From positions 1 to 6,650 of the forward strand of contig DAOVLS010000131.1 in NCBI GenBank assembly GCA_030631125.1: DNA of 6,650 bases. The letters are read 5' to 3'. The notes beneath the pieces are model-generated. The model saw nothing but the letters and a program-made list of their open reading frames with translations, did no database searches and was not told the origin of the DNA. This document shows positions 1 to 6,186 of this stretch, piece after piece. Positions within the stretch are counted from its first letter, which is position 1. The number at the start of each line of letters is the position of its first letter. The position numbers and the translations under genes are program-made. Origin of the DNA: Planctomycetales bacterium (GTDB lineage Bacteria; Planctomycetota; Phycisphaerae; SM23-33).

Positions 1-782
1 TGCGTACCGGCCTCAGCATTATTGGAGGCGCTGTAGATATTGTCATCGCCGATACCAACGTCGGCCCGCTTGCAGCCACTTACATGGGCGTCGGCATAGA
101 GGACATTGATGAAATCGCCGGACTTGTGGTTCTGGCTCATACCGGCCTTTCTCTGCTTTTTGGAAAGTGTGCCGCCCCAGTCAGTGCAAGGCGTCTTGCC
201 GTCGAAACCGGGGGTTTTATCGGTCGCTATCGCAAGCCCGCCTTTGCTGGCGGCTGTAAAGCCGGCAATGTAGGTTTTGGCGGTCGAATCATAGAGTGGC
301 GCCTGGATGCTGTAACTGACCTTCGTGCAGTTATCGGCAGCCGAAGGGTTGGACTTCTCGGTGTCGTAGAAGTCCCAGTAGTAGTAACTCTCGCCGTCGC
401 TGGTGAACATGGTGGTGTCCATCTTTGTGGCGTTTTTGTCGCTGGGACAGCGGAACAGGCCCACCGACATTTGGCCCGTGCGAACCAGCAGGAACATCAA
501 AGCCGTCGGGCTTACCACACCGGGCGTCGTTGTACTTTTGGCGTTCGTGCCGGTGGTGGCCAACCAGTTGCCGCTGTCGATCCACGGCGTGCAATCGTCA
601 TACTCGGCCTGATACAGTTTAACCCCAGTGCCGATGTTCTTGAGATTGGCGCCACAAATCGCCTGCCTGGACAGTTCCTTCGGCCTGCCCCTCGGGATCA
701 GCACAAGAACAGTCACCACCATCGCAATAACCGCTACAACCACAAGTAGTTCGACGAGTGTTAAACCTTTCATCCGCTTCAT
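1..782 (-). CDS. Prepilin-like secreted protein, paralogue of the gene at 1894-2748 (3' end outside window)
   Basis: Reading leftward from ATG 782, 260 codons stay open to the window edge, so the C-terminus is missing. The N-terminus is MKRMKG followed by [14 protein letters not shown]: a type IV prepilin/pseudopilin leader with the conserved Glu at mature position 5 and a hydrophobic helix. The residue after the cleavage-site Gly is Leu, not the usual Phe. The stretch after the helix reads VLIPRGRPKE, unlike the LLPTLGRxxE of both neighbours. The body matches the 1894-2748 protein closely (GTGVK-YQAEYDDC, TTPGVVSPTALMFLLVRTG, FRCPSD, FINVL-x-x-DAHVSG). An AGAAGG ribosome site about 10 bases upstream supports 782 rather than the in-frame ATG at 773. 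By family the protein should be inserted in the membrane by its helix, cleaved by a PilD-type peptidase and displayed outside; its ligand or partner cannot be read. It lies 37 bases behind the gene ending at 820, so probably the same transcript. Confidence 0.85.
   Translation of the reverse strand, partial: MKRMKGLTLVELLVVVAVIAMVVTVLVLIPRGRPKELSRQAICGANLKNIGTGVKLYQAEYDDCTPWIDSGNWLATTGTNAKSTTTPGVVSPTALMFLLVRTGQMSVGLFRCPSDKNATKMDTTMFTSDGESYYYWDFYDTEKSNPSAADNCTKVSYSIQAPLYDSTAKTYIAGFTAASKGGLAIATDKTPGFDGKTPCTDWGGTLSKKQRKAGMSQNHKSGDFINVLYADAHVSGCKRADVGIGDDNIYSASNNAEAGT
475..611. repeat. Near-identical paralogue block, copy 1 (other copy 2444-2580)
   Basis: Positions 475-589 match 2444-2558 without a difference (115 bases). 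The match continues to 611/2580 with a single mismatch at 590/2559. Outside the block the two genes differ every few bases, at silent and replacement sites. The block encodes about residues 57-101 of each protein. Confidence 0.9.
739..761. repeat. 23-base leader tract identical to 1589-1611
   Basis: This segment encodes the TLVELLVV part of the prepilin leader. It is base-for-base identical to 1589-1611 in the gene at 820-1632, including silent positions. The equivalent segment of the closest full-length paralogue (1894-2748) uses different synonymous codons. The match suggests that the 5' ends of the two adjacent genes share more recent ancestry than their bodies. Confidence 0.7.
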
Positions 783-819
783 CAAATCGCGATCCTTCTG
801 TTGCTCGAAAGCCCTTATG

Positions 820-1632
820 TTAGAACCTGCCCGGCCAGGCGTGCAGGACGGTGTCTTTGGTGGAGCCGGCGTATTTATTCCAGCCGTTGTTGTTGCCGGT
901 GAGTATGGGGCTTTCCGATTCCGGATTATCCCAGTAATCGCGCGTATAGACGTTGTTTCCGCCCCACCCGCCGGTGTTCTTATCGTCGTCGGCGTTCTTG
1001 TCCTTGGAGAACCTTATATGGCCATCGAAATAAAGCAGGCTCTCGCCGTCCTTGGGGTGGTTCGGGCTCCACTTATCCTGATAGTCGTACAGGCTCGGCG
1101 GGCCTCGGTCGCCCATGACGACAACGTCGCCGTCCATAAACTTATTCAGCGGGCAAAGGTTACAGTAATAGGTGTTTGCCCCCTGGATGCCGTAATCGCA
1201 GTAACTTATTTCCTCGCCGTCAACGGTCTCGCCCAGTCCGAATTTCCTGCCGGCGCCGCGATCCGCCGGCATGTTTTCCGTCGATGGACACATGAACATC
1301 TCCCAGGAGGCGGCGCCGGTCTTTATCAGAAGGTTCAGGCCCTGCTGGGAACCTTTGCCCAATGCGTCAACAGTACAGTCGTCGCTCATCTTCAGGTCGT
1401 CTTTGTAGGCGTAGAGATCGCCCCCGCCGTAAAGTATCGGCGGAGATCCCCTGTTCGCACCGGCGTACATCCCCCAGCCCTTGAAAATGACACTGAGATT
1501 GTTCTGACAAACCACTTGTCGGGTTTGCTCCTGCACCCGTCCGAGAGTGGGCAGAAGAATACCGATCAGTATTGCGATAATCGCCACGACCACAAGTAGT
1601 TCGACGAGTGTAAAGCCGTTTCTGCGCCACAT
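820..1632 (-). CDS. Prepilin-like secreted protein with H-X-DG tail motif
   Basis: A 270-residue protein with MWRRNG then [26 protein letters not shown]: a canonical class III/pseudopilin leader with cleavage after Gly6, Phe at +1, Glu11 (mature +5) and one membrane helix at about residues 7-29. A Phe-Met-Cys-Pro-Ser motif at 113-117 matches the F-R-C-P-S of its neighbours. NHP...YFDGH at 191-205 resembles the H-X9-DG tail of planctomycete prepilin-like proteins, here with 10 residues between His and DG. The segment at about 210-218 (DKNADDDKN) is acidic and could bind calcium, as some pseudopilins do; that is inference. An AAGGGG ribosome site 8-9 bases before ATG 1632 fixes the start. It is probably the first gene of an operon with the gene starting at 782. 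It is only distantly related to the other two prepilins outside the leader. Its role in a secretion or surface apparatus is unknown. Confidence 0.88.
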   Translation of the reverse strand: MWRRNGFTLVELLVVVAIIAILIGILLPTLGRVQEQTRQVVCQNNLSVIFKGWGMYAGANRGSPPILYGGGDLYAYKDDLKMSDDCTVDALGKGSQQGLNLLIKTGAASWEMFMCPSTENMPADRGAGRKFGLGETVDGEEISYCDYGIQGANTYYCNLCPLNKFMDGDVVVMGDRGPPSLYDYQDKWSPNHPKDGESLLYFDGHIRFSKDKNADDDKNTGGWGGNNVYTRDYWDNPESESPILTGNNNGWNKYAGSTKDTVLHAWPGRF

Positions 1633-1759
1633 GTTACATCCCCTTCCACGTCCACAGATTCCGGACTCCGAAAATGCTTTTTGTCGATGAGATAACTTGC
1701 CTTCGGGCAGGACGAAGAGGCTCGCTCGTGTATGTAAGCATCCTCATCCGCCACTAACA

Positions 1760-1789
1760 ATTATAGTCAACGCCGCCGTACTGCGTCAA
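1760..1789 (-). promoter_or_regulatory. Sigma-70-type promoter of the two-gene prepilin operon
   Basis: On the minus strand TTGACG (1784-1789) and a perfect TATAAT (1760-1765) are separated by 18 bases. Transcription would start near 1753, leaving a leader of about 120 bases before ATG 1632. The leader contains a weak bulged hairpin at 1699-1721. The promoter lies just downstream of the terminator of the preceding gene, so the operon appears to be independently controlled. Confidence 0.7.
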
Positions 1790-1830
1790 CATCAACCGCC
1801 ACGGATTATATGGCAATCCGCGCGGCGCGC

Positions 1831-1864
1831 AAAAAACCGGGACGGACTCGGCGTCCGCCCCGGT
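1831..1864 (-). terminator. Intrinsic terminator of the prepilin gene 1894-2748
   Basis: Read on the minus strand, ACCGGGGCGGAC pairs with GTCCGTCCCGGT (12 pairs including one G-T) around a five-base loop, followed directly by six T. It begins 29 bases after the stop codon of the upstream prepilin gene. The plus-strand reading lacks a U tract, so it acts in one direction. Confidence 0.9.
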
Positions 1865-1893
1865 CTGGTGTTACACTATCGTCCAGCAGTTAC

Positions 1894-2748
1894 TTAATTC
1901 TTAACCGGACCGATCAGAAAACTGTCTTCTCCCGACAGGTGCTCAAGCAAACTCGTGCTTCCGGCTCCCTGGGTACCCCCGTCGTCATCGTTGGAGGCGC
2001 TGTAGATATTATCATCGTTGAGACCGGCGTCAGCCCGCTTGCCGCCGGATACATGGGCGTCGGAAAAGAGGACATTGATGAAATCGCCGGAGTTGTGGTT
2101 CTGGCTCATGCCGTCCTTTCTATTGTCCTCGGTTATCGGATCGGCTTCCCAGTTAGTCGCGGCCGTCTTGCCGTCAAACTCGGGGGTCTTGTCGGCCATA
2201 ATCGCCAGACCGCCTCTGCTGTTGGCAGTAAAACCGGGGGTGCATGCAACGGCTGCCGGATCATAAAGAGGAGCCTGGATGCTGTAACTGACCCTCTTGC
2301 AGTCTCTGCCACCCGGGTCTTGGATCTCGGAATCGCAAAAGTCCCAGTAGTGGTAATTTTCGCCGAAGGCGTCGAACCTGGTGGAGGCCATTTTCATGGC
2401 GTTGTCGTCGCTGGGGCAGCGGAACATATCCACCGACATTTGACCCGTGCGAACCAGCAGGAACATCAAAGCCGTCGGGCTTACCACACCGGGCGTCGTT
2501 GTACTTTTGGCGTTCGTGCCGGTGGTGGCCAACCAGTTGCCGCTGTCGATCCACGGCGCGCAATCGTCATACTCGGCCTGGTACATTTTAACCCCAGTGC
2601 CGATGTTCTTGAGGTTGGAGCCGCAGATCGCCTGCTTGGCCAATTCCTTCGCCCGGCCCAGTGTGGGCAGGAGGATGGACACCAGCAGCGCGATGATCGC
2701 AACGACCACCAACAACTCGACCAGTGTAAAACCTTTTGTTCTTCTCAT
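1894..2748 (-). CDS. Prepilin-like secreted protein (complete paralogue)
   Basis: A 284-residue protein starting MRRTKG then [29 protein letters not shown]: a textbook prepilin leader with cleavage after Gly6, Phe7, Glu11 and a helix at about 7-29. Downstream come GSNLKNIGTGVKMYQAEYDD (43-62), a Thr-rich stretch leading to a MFRCPSD motif (108-114), and H218 followed by FINVLFSDAHVSGG (223-236). That last part is a variant of the H-X9-DG tail, with 11 residues between His and Asp and Ala in place of Gly. GGAAG lies about 8-10 bases before ATG 2748 within a purine-rich AAAGGAAGAG. It has its own promoter (2930-2959), a leader of about 175 bases and a strong terminator. By family it is exported and processed by a prepilin peptidase. 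The globular domain is a planctomycete-type prepilin domain of unknown ligand. It is the parent or sister of the gene at 1-782. Confidence 0.9.
   Translation of the reverse strand: MRRTKGFTLVELLVVVAIIALLVSILLPTLGRAKELAKQAICGSNLKNIGTGVKMYQAEYDDCAPWIDSGNWLATTGTNAKSTTTPGVVSPTALMFLLVRTGQMSVDMFRCPSDDNAMKMASTRFDAFGENYHYWDFCDSEIQDPGGRDCKRVSYSIQAPLYDPAAVACTPGFTANSRGGLAIMADKTPEFDGKTAATNWEADPITEDNRKDGMSQNHNSGDFINVLFSDAHVSGGKRADAGLNDDNIYSASNDDDGGTQGAGSTSLLEHLSGEDSFLIGPVKN
2444..2580. repeat. Near-identical paralogue block, copy 2 (other copy 475-611)
   Basis: This is the partner of the block at 475-611, offset by 1969 bases in the same orientation. There is one mismatch in 137 bases, against clearly lower identity on both sides. 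A recent local gene-conversion tract inside an older tandem duplication would produce this. Confidence 0.9.
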
Positions 2749-2790
2749 AATAGCACTCTTCCTTTCATCTCCCCTGGTTCCATGTACCCG

Positions 2791-2821
2791 CCGGGATATA
2801 CTTACACTATATCATCCCCGG
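2791..2821 (-). other. Stem-loop in the prepilin mRNA leader
   Basis: In the leader of the 1894-2748 gene, CCGGG (2817-2821) pairs with CCCGG (2791-2795), and ATATA (2808-2812) pairs with TATAT (2796-2800). The loop has seven bases, and there is a four-base bulge on one side (2813-2816). It sits 42 bases before the start codon and just upstream of the ribosome site. It matches no riboswitch class that I recognise. It could affect translation or stability, or be incidental. Confidence 0.4.
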
Positions 2822-2929
2822 CCTACGTTAGTTTGCGGTAGAAGGTTGCTCGGTGGGGCGTGGGATATATGGAAGAGTCCATGCAGCCACGATCACCTTC
2901 TAACGCATCTATCCAACACATCTATGTTA

Positions 2930-2959
2930 ATAATAGCAAGTTCCCCTGGCCTTTGTCAA
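2930..2959 (-). promoter_or_regulatory. Sigma-70-type promoter of the prepilin gene 1894-2748
   Basis: Minus strand: a perfect TTGACA (2954-2959), an 18-base spacer, and TATTAT (2930-2935). The region just upstream (about 2961-2980) is A/T-rich with a run of seven T, compatible with an UP element. Predicted start is near 2923. It is divergent from the promoter at 3011-3039, with about 50 bases between the two -35 boxes. Confidence 0.7.
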
Positions 2960-3010
2960 CATAACATTTAAATTTTTTTCACTCCATCCAAACCGGAAAC
3001 AAACCTTGTA

Positions 3011-3039
3011 TTGACACCAATAAGCGACGAGCCTAATCT
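3011..3039 (+). promoter_or_regulatory. Sigma-70-type promoter of the UDP-sugar pyrophosphorylase gene
   Basis: TTGACA at 3011-3016, a 17-base spacer, and TAATCT at 3034-3039. Predicted transcription start is near 3045-3047, only a few bases before ATG 3050. The TTG of this -35 box is also the first possible in-frame start codon of the reading frame, and is probably not used for translation. Confidence 0.6.
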
Positions 3040-3049
3040 GTCGAAGACA

Positions 3050-4510
3050 ATGACACCATTGGAAACAACAAGCAAACTCCTCCGCACGTTCGGCCAGGAA
3101 CATCTCCTGGCCTTCTACGACGAACTCGACCATGCCTCGCAATCGGCCTTACTGGAGCAAATTGCCGGTGTTGATCTTAAGCAACTCGACGGGTTGATAC
3201 GTTCGCACGCCCTCGCCGAGCCGACCACAAGCGTACCTGCAAATCCGTCACCGGCTCCCATTCTCCCGGCCAGGCCTGCCGACAAAGTATCGGCCGACTC
3301 CTACCACCGGGCCAGGCAGCGAGGAGGCGAACTTATATCAGCCGGACAAGTCGCCGCGGTCGTCGTCGCAGGCGGGGAAGGAACCCGCCTGGGTTTCGAC
3401 GGACCAAAGGGCTGCTTTCCTGCTACGCCGGTCAAACACAAAACCCTCTTCCATATCTTCGCCGAGCAGATACTCTCCGCCGCTCGTCATCACGGCTCGA
3501 CCATCCCGTGGTACATTATGACCAGTCAGACCAACGACGCCGGTACACGCAAATTCTTCGCCGACAACGATTTCTTCGGCCTGGGCCACCGGGACGTATT
3601 CTTCTTCACACAAGGGCGGATGCCTGTGGTGGACCTCAGCGGAAAAATCCTCCTGGTCGGCAAGGGCCGAATCGCCTTCAGCGGCGAAGGACACGGCGGA
3701 TGCCTGAACGCACTGCACCGAAGCGGCGCTCTGAACGATATGGCTGAACGCGGCATCGAATACATCTCCTACTTCCAGGTGGACAACCCGCTCAATCATT
3801 GCATCGACCCGCTCTTCATAGGACTGACCGCCGGGAGCGGCGCTGATATGTCCGCAAAGGCCATCCCGAAAAGCGGGCCTATGGAGAAACTCGGAAACTT
3901 CTGCACGGTCGATGGGAAGGTAACGGTCATCGAATACTCCGACCTGCCGGAAGAGTCCGCCCGGGCAACCAGACCGGACGGTTCGCTCGTTTTCGGCTCC
4001 GGCAGCATCGCGATCCACATCCTCTCACGCCGGTTCGTCGAACGACTGACAGCCGAAGGGCAATACCGGCTACCGTTCCACCGGGCAATCAAGAAGGTCC
4101 CTTACATTGACCCGTCCGGGACGGCTGCCTCGCCTGCCGGCAGGCAGGTCAAACCGGATGAACCCAATGCCGTCAAATTCGAGAGGTTCATCTTCGATGC
4201 GATGCCCCTGGCCGAAAACGTCGTGGTGCTGGAGACGCTCCGCGAGGAGGAGTTTTCGCCCGTCAAGAACACCACAGGCGAAGGTAGCCCGGCGACTTCT
4301 CTGCGCGACCAGGTCCGCCGATCCGCCCGCTGGCTGGAATCAGCCGGTGTGGCTGTGCCGCGCGACGCCGACGGAGAACCGGCCGCTGTCATCGAAATCA
4401 GTCCCCTGCTGGCAACCGACGCTGAACAACTGGCTGAAAACATCGACCCGAACCTGACAATAAAACCGGGACAGAACGTGTATCTTGACACGCCTTCGCC
4501 GGAACGTTAA
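3050..4510 (+). CDS. UDP-sugar pyrophosphorylase (UDPGP family, UDP-N-acetylglucosamine pyrophosphorylase-like)
   Basis: A 486-residue cytoplasmic enzyme, predicted to form UDP-GlcNAc (or UDP-glucose/GalNAc) and pyrophosphate from UTP and a sugar 1-phosphate, feeding envelope and glycan synthesis. Visible family motifs: the nucleotide-binding loop AGGEGTRLGFDGPKG (107-121), HKTLFHIFAEQIL (130-142), FFTQGRMPVVD (185-195), GHGG (214-217), the uridine/metal region YFQVDNPL (241-248), the substrate stretch PNAVKFERFIFDAMPLAEN (372-390) and EEEFSPVKN (399-407). These resemble eukaryotic UAP1/AGX enzymes more than bacterial GlmU or GalU, and the length fits bacterial UDPGP proteins. Sugar specificity cannot be decided by eye. 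The frame is open upstream to a TTG at 3011, but that TTG is the -35 box, so ATG 3050 is preferred. No clear ribosome site precedes it. An inserted palindrome adds residues at about 360-366. tRNA-Leu follows after 18 bases. Confidence 0.92.
   Translation: MTPLETTSKLLRTFGQEHLLAFYDELDHASQSALLEQIAGVDLKQLDGLIRSHALAEPTTSVPANPSPAPILPARPADKVSADSYHRARQRGGELISAGQVAAVVVAGGEGTRLGFDGPKGCFPATPVKHKTLFHIFAEQILSAARHHGSTIPWYIMTSQTNDAGTRKFFADNDFFGLGHRDVFFFTQGRMPVVDLSGKILLVGKGRIAFSGEGHGGCLNALHRSGALNDMAERGIEYISYFQVDNPLNHCIDPLFIGLTAGSGADMSAKAIPKSGPMEKLGNFCTVDGKVTVIEYSDLPEESARATRPDGSLVFGSGSIAIHILSRRFVERLTAEGQYRLPFHRAIKKVPYIDPSGTAASPAGRQVKPDEPNAVKFERFIFDAMPLAENVVVLETLREEEFSPVKNTTGEGSPATSLRDQVRRSARWLESAGVAVPRDADGEPAAVIEISPLLATDAEQLAENIDPNLTIKPGQNVYLDTPSPER
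4132..4145. repeat. 14-base perfect palindrome inside the pyrophosphorylase gene
   Basis: GCCTGCC/GGCAGGC is a perfect palindrome, with partly overlapping CTGCCT (4125-4130) and AGGCAG (4142-4147) as alternative pairing arms. It is read through in frame as about A-S-P-A-G-R-Q, between the conserved KKVPYID and PNAVKFERF blocks. It looks like a small dispersed palindromic repeat that has landed in a tolerant loop. Whether copies exist elsewhere in the genome cannot be seen here. Confidence 0.5.
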
Positions 4511-4513
4511 GAT
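4485..4513 (+). promoter_or_regulatory. Probable tRNA-Leu promoter within the end of the upstream gene
   Basis: TTGACA (4485-4490), a 17-base spacer, and TAAGAT (4508-4513). The -35 box lies in the last codons of the pyrophosphorylase (Leu479-Thr481), and the -10 box begins with its TAA stop codon. Predicted start is near 4520, about nine bases before the mature tRNA 5' end. Co-transcription with the upstream gene remains possible. Confidence 0.6.
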
Positions 4514-4528
4514 CATTTGCTTACGTTC

Positions 4529-4612
4529 GCCCGGGTGGCGGAACTGGCAGACGCGCCAGCTTGAGGGGCTGGTCTCCCTTGGGAGGTGCAGGTTCAAATC
4601 CTGTCCCGGGCA
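4529..4612 (+). tRNA. tRNA-Leu (anticodon GAG)
   Basis: An 84-base class II tRNA. The acceptor stem GCCCGGG (4529-4535) pairs with CCCGGGC (4605-4611); the discriminator base is A4612. The anticodon stem CCAGC/GCTGG encloses the loop TTGAGGG, with anticodon GAG at 4563-4565 reading CUC and CUU. The long variable arm CTCCC-TT-GGGAG (4574-4585) is typical of tRNA-Leu. The T arm is GCAGG-TTCAAAT-CCTGT (4588-4604). The 3' CCA is not encoded and must be added after transcription. Confidence 0.97.
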
Positions 4613-4624
4613 TTTCAATACCGT

Positions 4625-4654
4625 GGGCGATCCCTATGGGATCACCGATTGCCC
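4625..4654. repeat. Inverted repeat downstream of tRNA-Leu
   Basis: GATCCC-TAT-GGGATC (4629-4643) is a perfect six-base-pair hairpin. An outer alternative pairs GGGCGATC (4625-4632) with GATTGCCC (4647-4654), with one G-T. It lies between the tRNA and the end of the convergent gene at 4681, where a bidirectional transcription end would be expected. Neither strand has a U run, so it is a weak terminator candidate or a tRNA 3' processing structure. Confidence 0.4.
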
Positions 4655-4680
4655 ATTTCCGATTGAAAACACTCGGTTTC

Positions 4681-5877
4681 TCAACTGGTCTGCACTGTGA
4701 GCCATTTGGTCTTTGCGCCTACCCTGCGGAGGGACGTTTGGAACCGTTCTGTGGTGGCGTCGTCGGCGACCAGAAGGGCCGGCTTGGTTGACCGGCTGGA
4801 AATCTGCAATTGAGACCGTCCTTTGACGGTTACCGGCTCGATGGTAATTCTCTCGGTCAGCGGGATCTCAATCTTGGCGGCGAACTTGCGGAACACCAAC
4901 CGCTTGTCCGTTATCACGATACCGGCCAAACCCGCTTCGGTCTTGGAAAAGTCTTTGTCGGAGATATAGACGACGAACTTTTCCCCGGTTTCCAGGTTGA
5001 ACCACTGTTTGATCCGGCTTCTGATTGCCAGCGGTAAAGCCCGCCAAGGGTCGCTTCGATCTTTCTTGAGCGCTTCACGAACCTGCTTCAGGACGGGAGA
5101 TCCAGACCCGCAGACTATCCCGACAAACTCCTCGGCCCGTTTGAGCGAGAATATTCCCAGTTCGCACTCGCGTGTTCGTCCGTCGGCTTTGAAGCGGACG
5201 TCGGGAACTACCGCTCCGATTGGCGAGCAATCCCGGCAGAGGTAATATGGAAACGGTAAACAATACGGTTCCGGCAGGTTCCCGACGCGGTCCAGTTTCG
5301 CCAGTAGTTCGCGTCCAGACAATCCGTCCATTTCGTCGAGTTCGAAAACGCTGCGCGAATATGAGGTGCGAGCACCGATTTCGCCTCGCCCCGGCAACTT
5401 GCTGAACCAGACAACCAGGTGGATCGACAGATGACGACGCTTGCCGCAGACAATGCACTTCTGCGGAAAGGCGCTGCGAAAATCATCTTCGTAGAGTAGA
5501 TCGGGGCTGAAGAGGAAAAAAGCGCCCATGTCGTCCACGTGTCCCAGACGGACAGGGTAACGTTTCCGTTCGGACGCCGGTTTGACCGGCTTTACCTGCC
5601 GGGGCGATTCGGGCTGACCGGCGGCCACGCCGGTCTGCGAAGAGGCCGGCTGCTGAATGCCGACTGGCTTGCCGTCCTTGCCCAACCAGTCAAGAATATC
5701 CTCCACGCTCGTATCGGCCAAACCCGGCTTGGACAGATCGACCGAATCAAGCAACTCTGTCTCGGTAATAACGAAAACCTTCTTGCATGCGTGGCACCGG
5801 CCCTTCTTCCCTAAATTCTCTCGCGAGACAGTCAGAAGTTTACCACAGCCCGGACAGAAAACCTCAACCATTTGCAT
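4681..5877 (-). CDS. Hypothetical zinc-ribbon protein with C-terminal PH/GRAM-like segment
   Basis: A 398-residue protein that I cannot assign to a named family. Residues 7-35 form a zinc ribbon: C8-P-G-C11 and C28-H-A-C31, followed by KKVF as in MJ0042/zinc-finger-type N-termini. Residues about 75-107 are a Gln/Pro/Ser-rich low-complexity linker. A second cysteine pair CIVCGK (C141, C144) and a later CRDC (C214, C217) flank about 70 residues and could make a split zinc site. Residues about 297-390 contain GIVITDKRLVFRKFAAKIEIPL, which resembles bacterial PH or GRAM-type domains. There is no signal peptide or membrane helix, so it is probably cytoplasmic. AAAGGGG 8 bases before ATG 5877 supports that start over the internal ATG at 5871. 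It is convergent with the tRNA gene. A role in sensing or protein binding is guesswork. Confidence 0.85.
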   Translation of the reverse strand: MQMVEVFCPGCGKLLTVSRENLGKKGRCHACKKVFVITETELLDSVDLSKPGLADTSVEDILDWLGKDGKPVGIQQPASSQTGVAAGQPESPRQVKPVKPASERKRYPVRLGHVDDMGAFFLFSPDLLYEDDFRSAFPQKCIVCGKRRHLSIHLVVWFSKLPGRGEIGARTSYSRSVFELDEMDGLSGRELLAKLDRVGNLPEPYCLPFPYYLCRDCSPIGAVVPDVRFKADGRTRECELGIFSLKRAEEFVGIVCGSGSPVLKQVREALKKDRSDPWRALPLAIRSRIKQWFNLETGEKFVVYISDKDFSKTEAGLAGIVITDKRLVFRKFAAKIEIPLTERITIEPVTVKGRSQLQISSRSTKPALLVADDATTERFQTSLRRVGAKTKWLTVQTS

Positions 5878-5973
5878 AGCACCACCCCTTTACCACAGTT
5901 CACAACAATTAACTGCTTTAACACAGAATTGGCACTCAAAAGACCTGCTAAACGATATTTATTCAAAGAACTG

Positions 5974-5996
5974 GCACAACATTCTTTTCGTTGTGC
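5974..5996. repeat. Inverted repeat GCACAAC/GTTGTGC upstream of the zinc-ribbon gene
   Basis: Seven perfectly paired bases around a nine-base spacer, about 100 bases before ATG 5877. It could be an operator or a leader hairpin, but the size and spacing do not identify a regulator. Confidence 0.35.
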
Positions 5997-6091
5997 ATTT
6001 CTCATTCCCGCAGACTTACCGGCGGGCCGTTATTAGAATTGAATCCCGAACGCACCCGCAGGCTAAAAGACACAATTCATCTTCAGCGAAT

Positions 6092-6120
6092 ATAATACCT
6101 CAACGGTCTTTGGGTAGCAA
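6092..6120 (-). promoter_or_regulatory. Candidate promoter of the zinc-ribbon gene (proximal)
   Basis: Minus strand: TTGCTA (6115-6120), a 17-base spacer, and TATTAT (6092-6097). It would give a leader of about 205 bases to ATG 5877. The -10 box is good and the -35 box moderate. Confidence 0.4.
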
Positions 6121-6144
6121 GATTTTTACGCCGGATTTTTCCTT

Positions 6145-6174
6145 TTATAAGGTTTGTTATCCAGGCTCTGTCAA
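6145..6174 (-). promoter_or_regulatory. Candidate promoter of the zinc-ribbon gene (distal)
   Basis: Minus strand: a perfect TTGACA (6169-6174), an 18-base spacer, and TTATAA (6145-6150). It would give a leader of about 260 bases. It is a tandem alternative to the candidate at 6092-6120 and ends 13 bases before palindromic element A. Confidence 0.4.
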
Positions 6175-6186
6175 AGAAGTCATTCT

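Noticed and set aside
628..1599. Long plus-strand open frame (323 codons) opposite the prepilin gene 820-1632
   Set aside because: The minus frame carries the prepilin leader, a ribosome site and a promoter. The plus frame is a codon-bias shadow with no recognisable domain.
1810..2841. Plus-strand open frame (343 codons), longer than the prepilin gene it overlaps
   Set aside because: It runs antisense through the terminator, the whole prepilin gene and its leader. Its similarity to the frame at 84-749 only mirrors the minus-strand duplication.
3338..4018. Minus-strand open frame of 226 codons inside the pyrophosphorylase gene
   Set aside because: It is antisense to conserved catalytic motifs and has no family signature of its own.
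5972..5990. TGGCAC resembling the -24 box of a sigma-54 promoter
   Set aside because: The required GC of the -12 box is absent at the right spacing.
5832..6005. Short minus-strand frame from ATG 6005 running into the zinc-ribbon gene in another frame
   Set aside because: It has no good ribosome site or recognisable motif, and it overlaps the real start out of frame.
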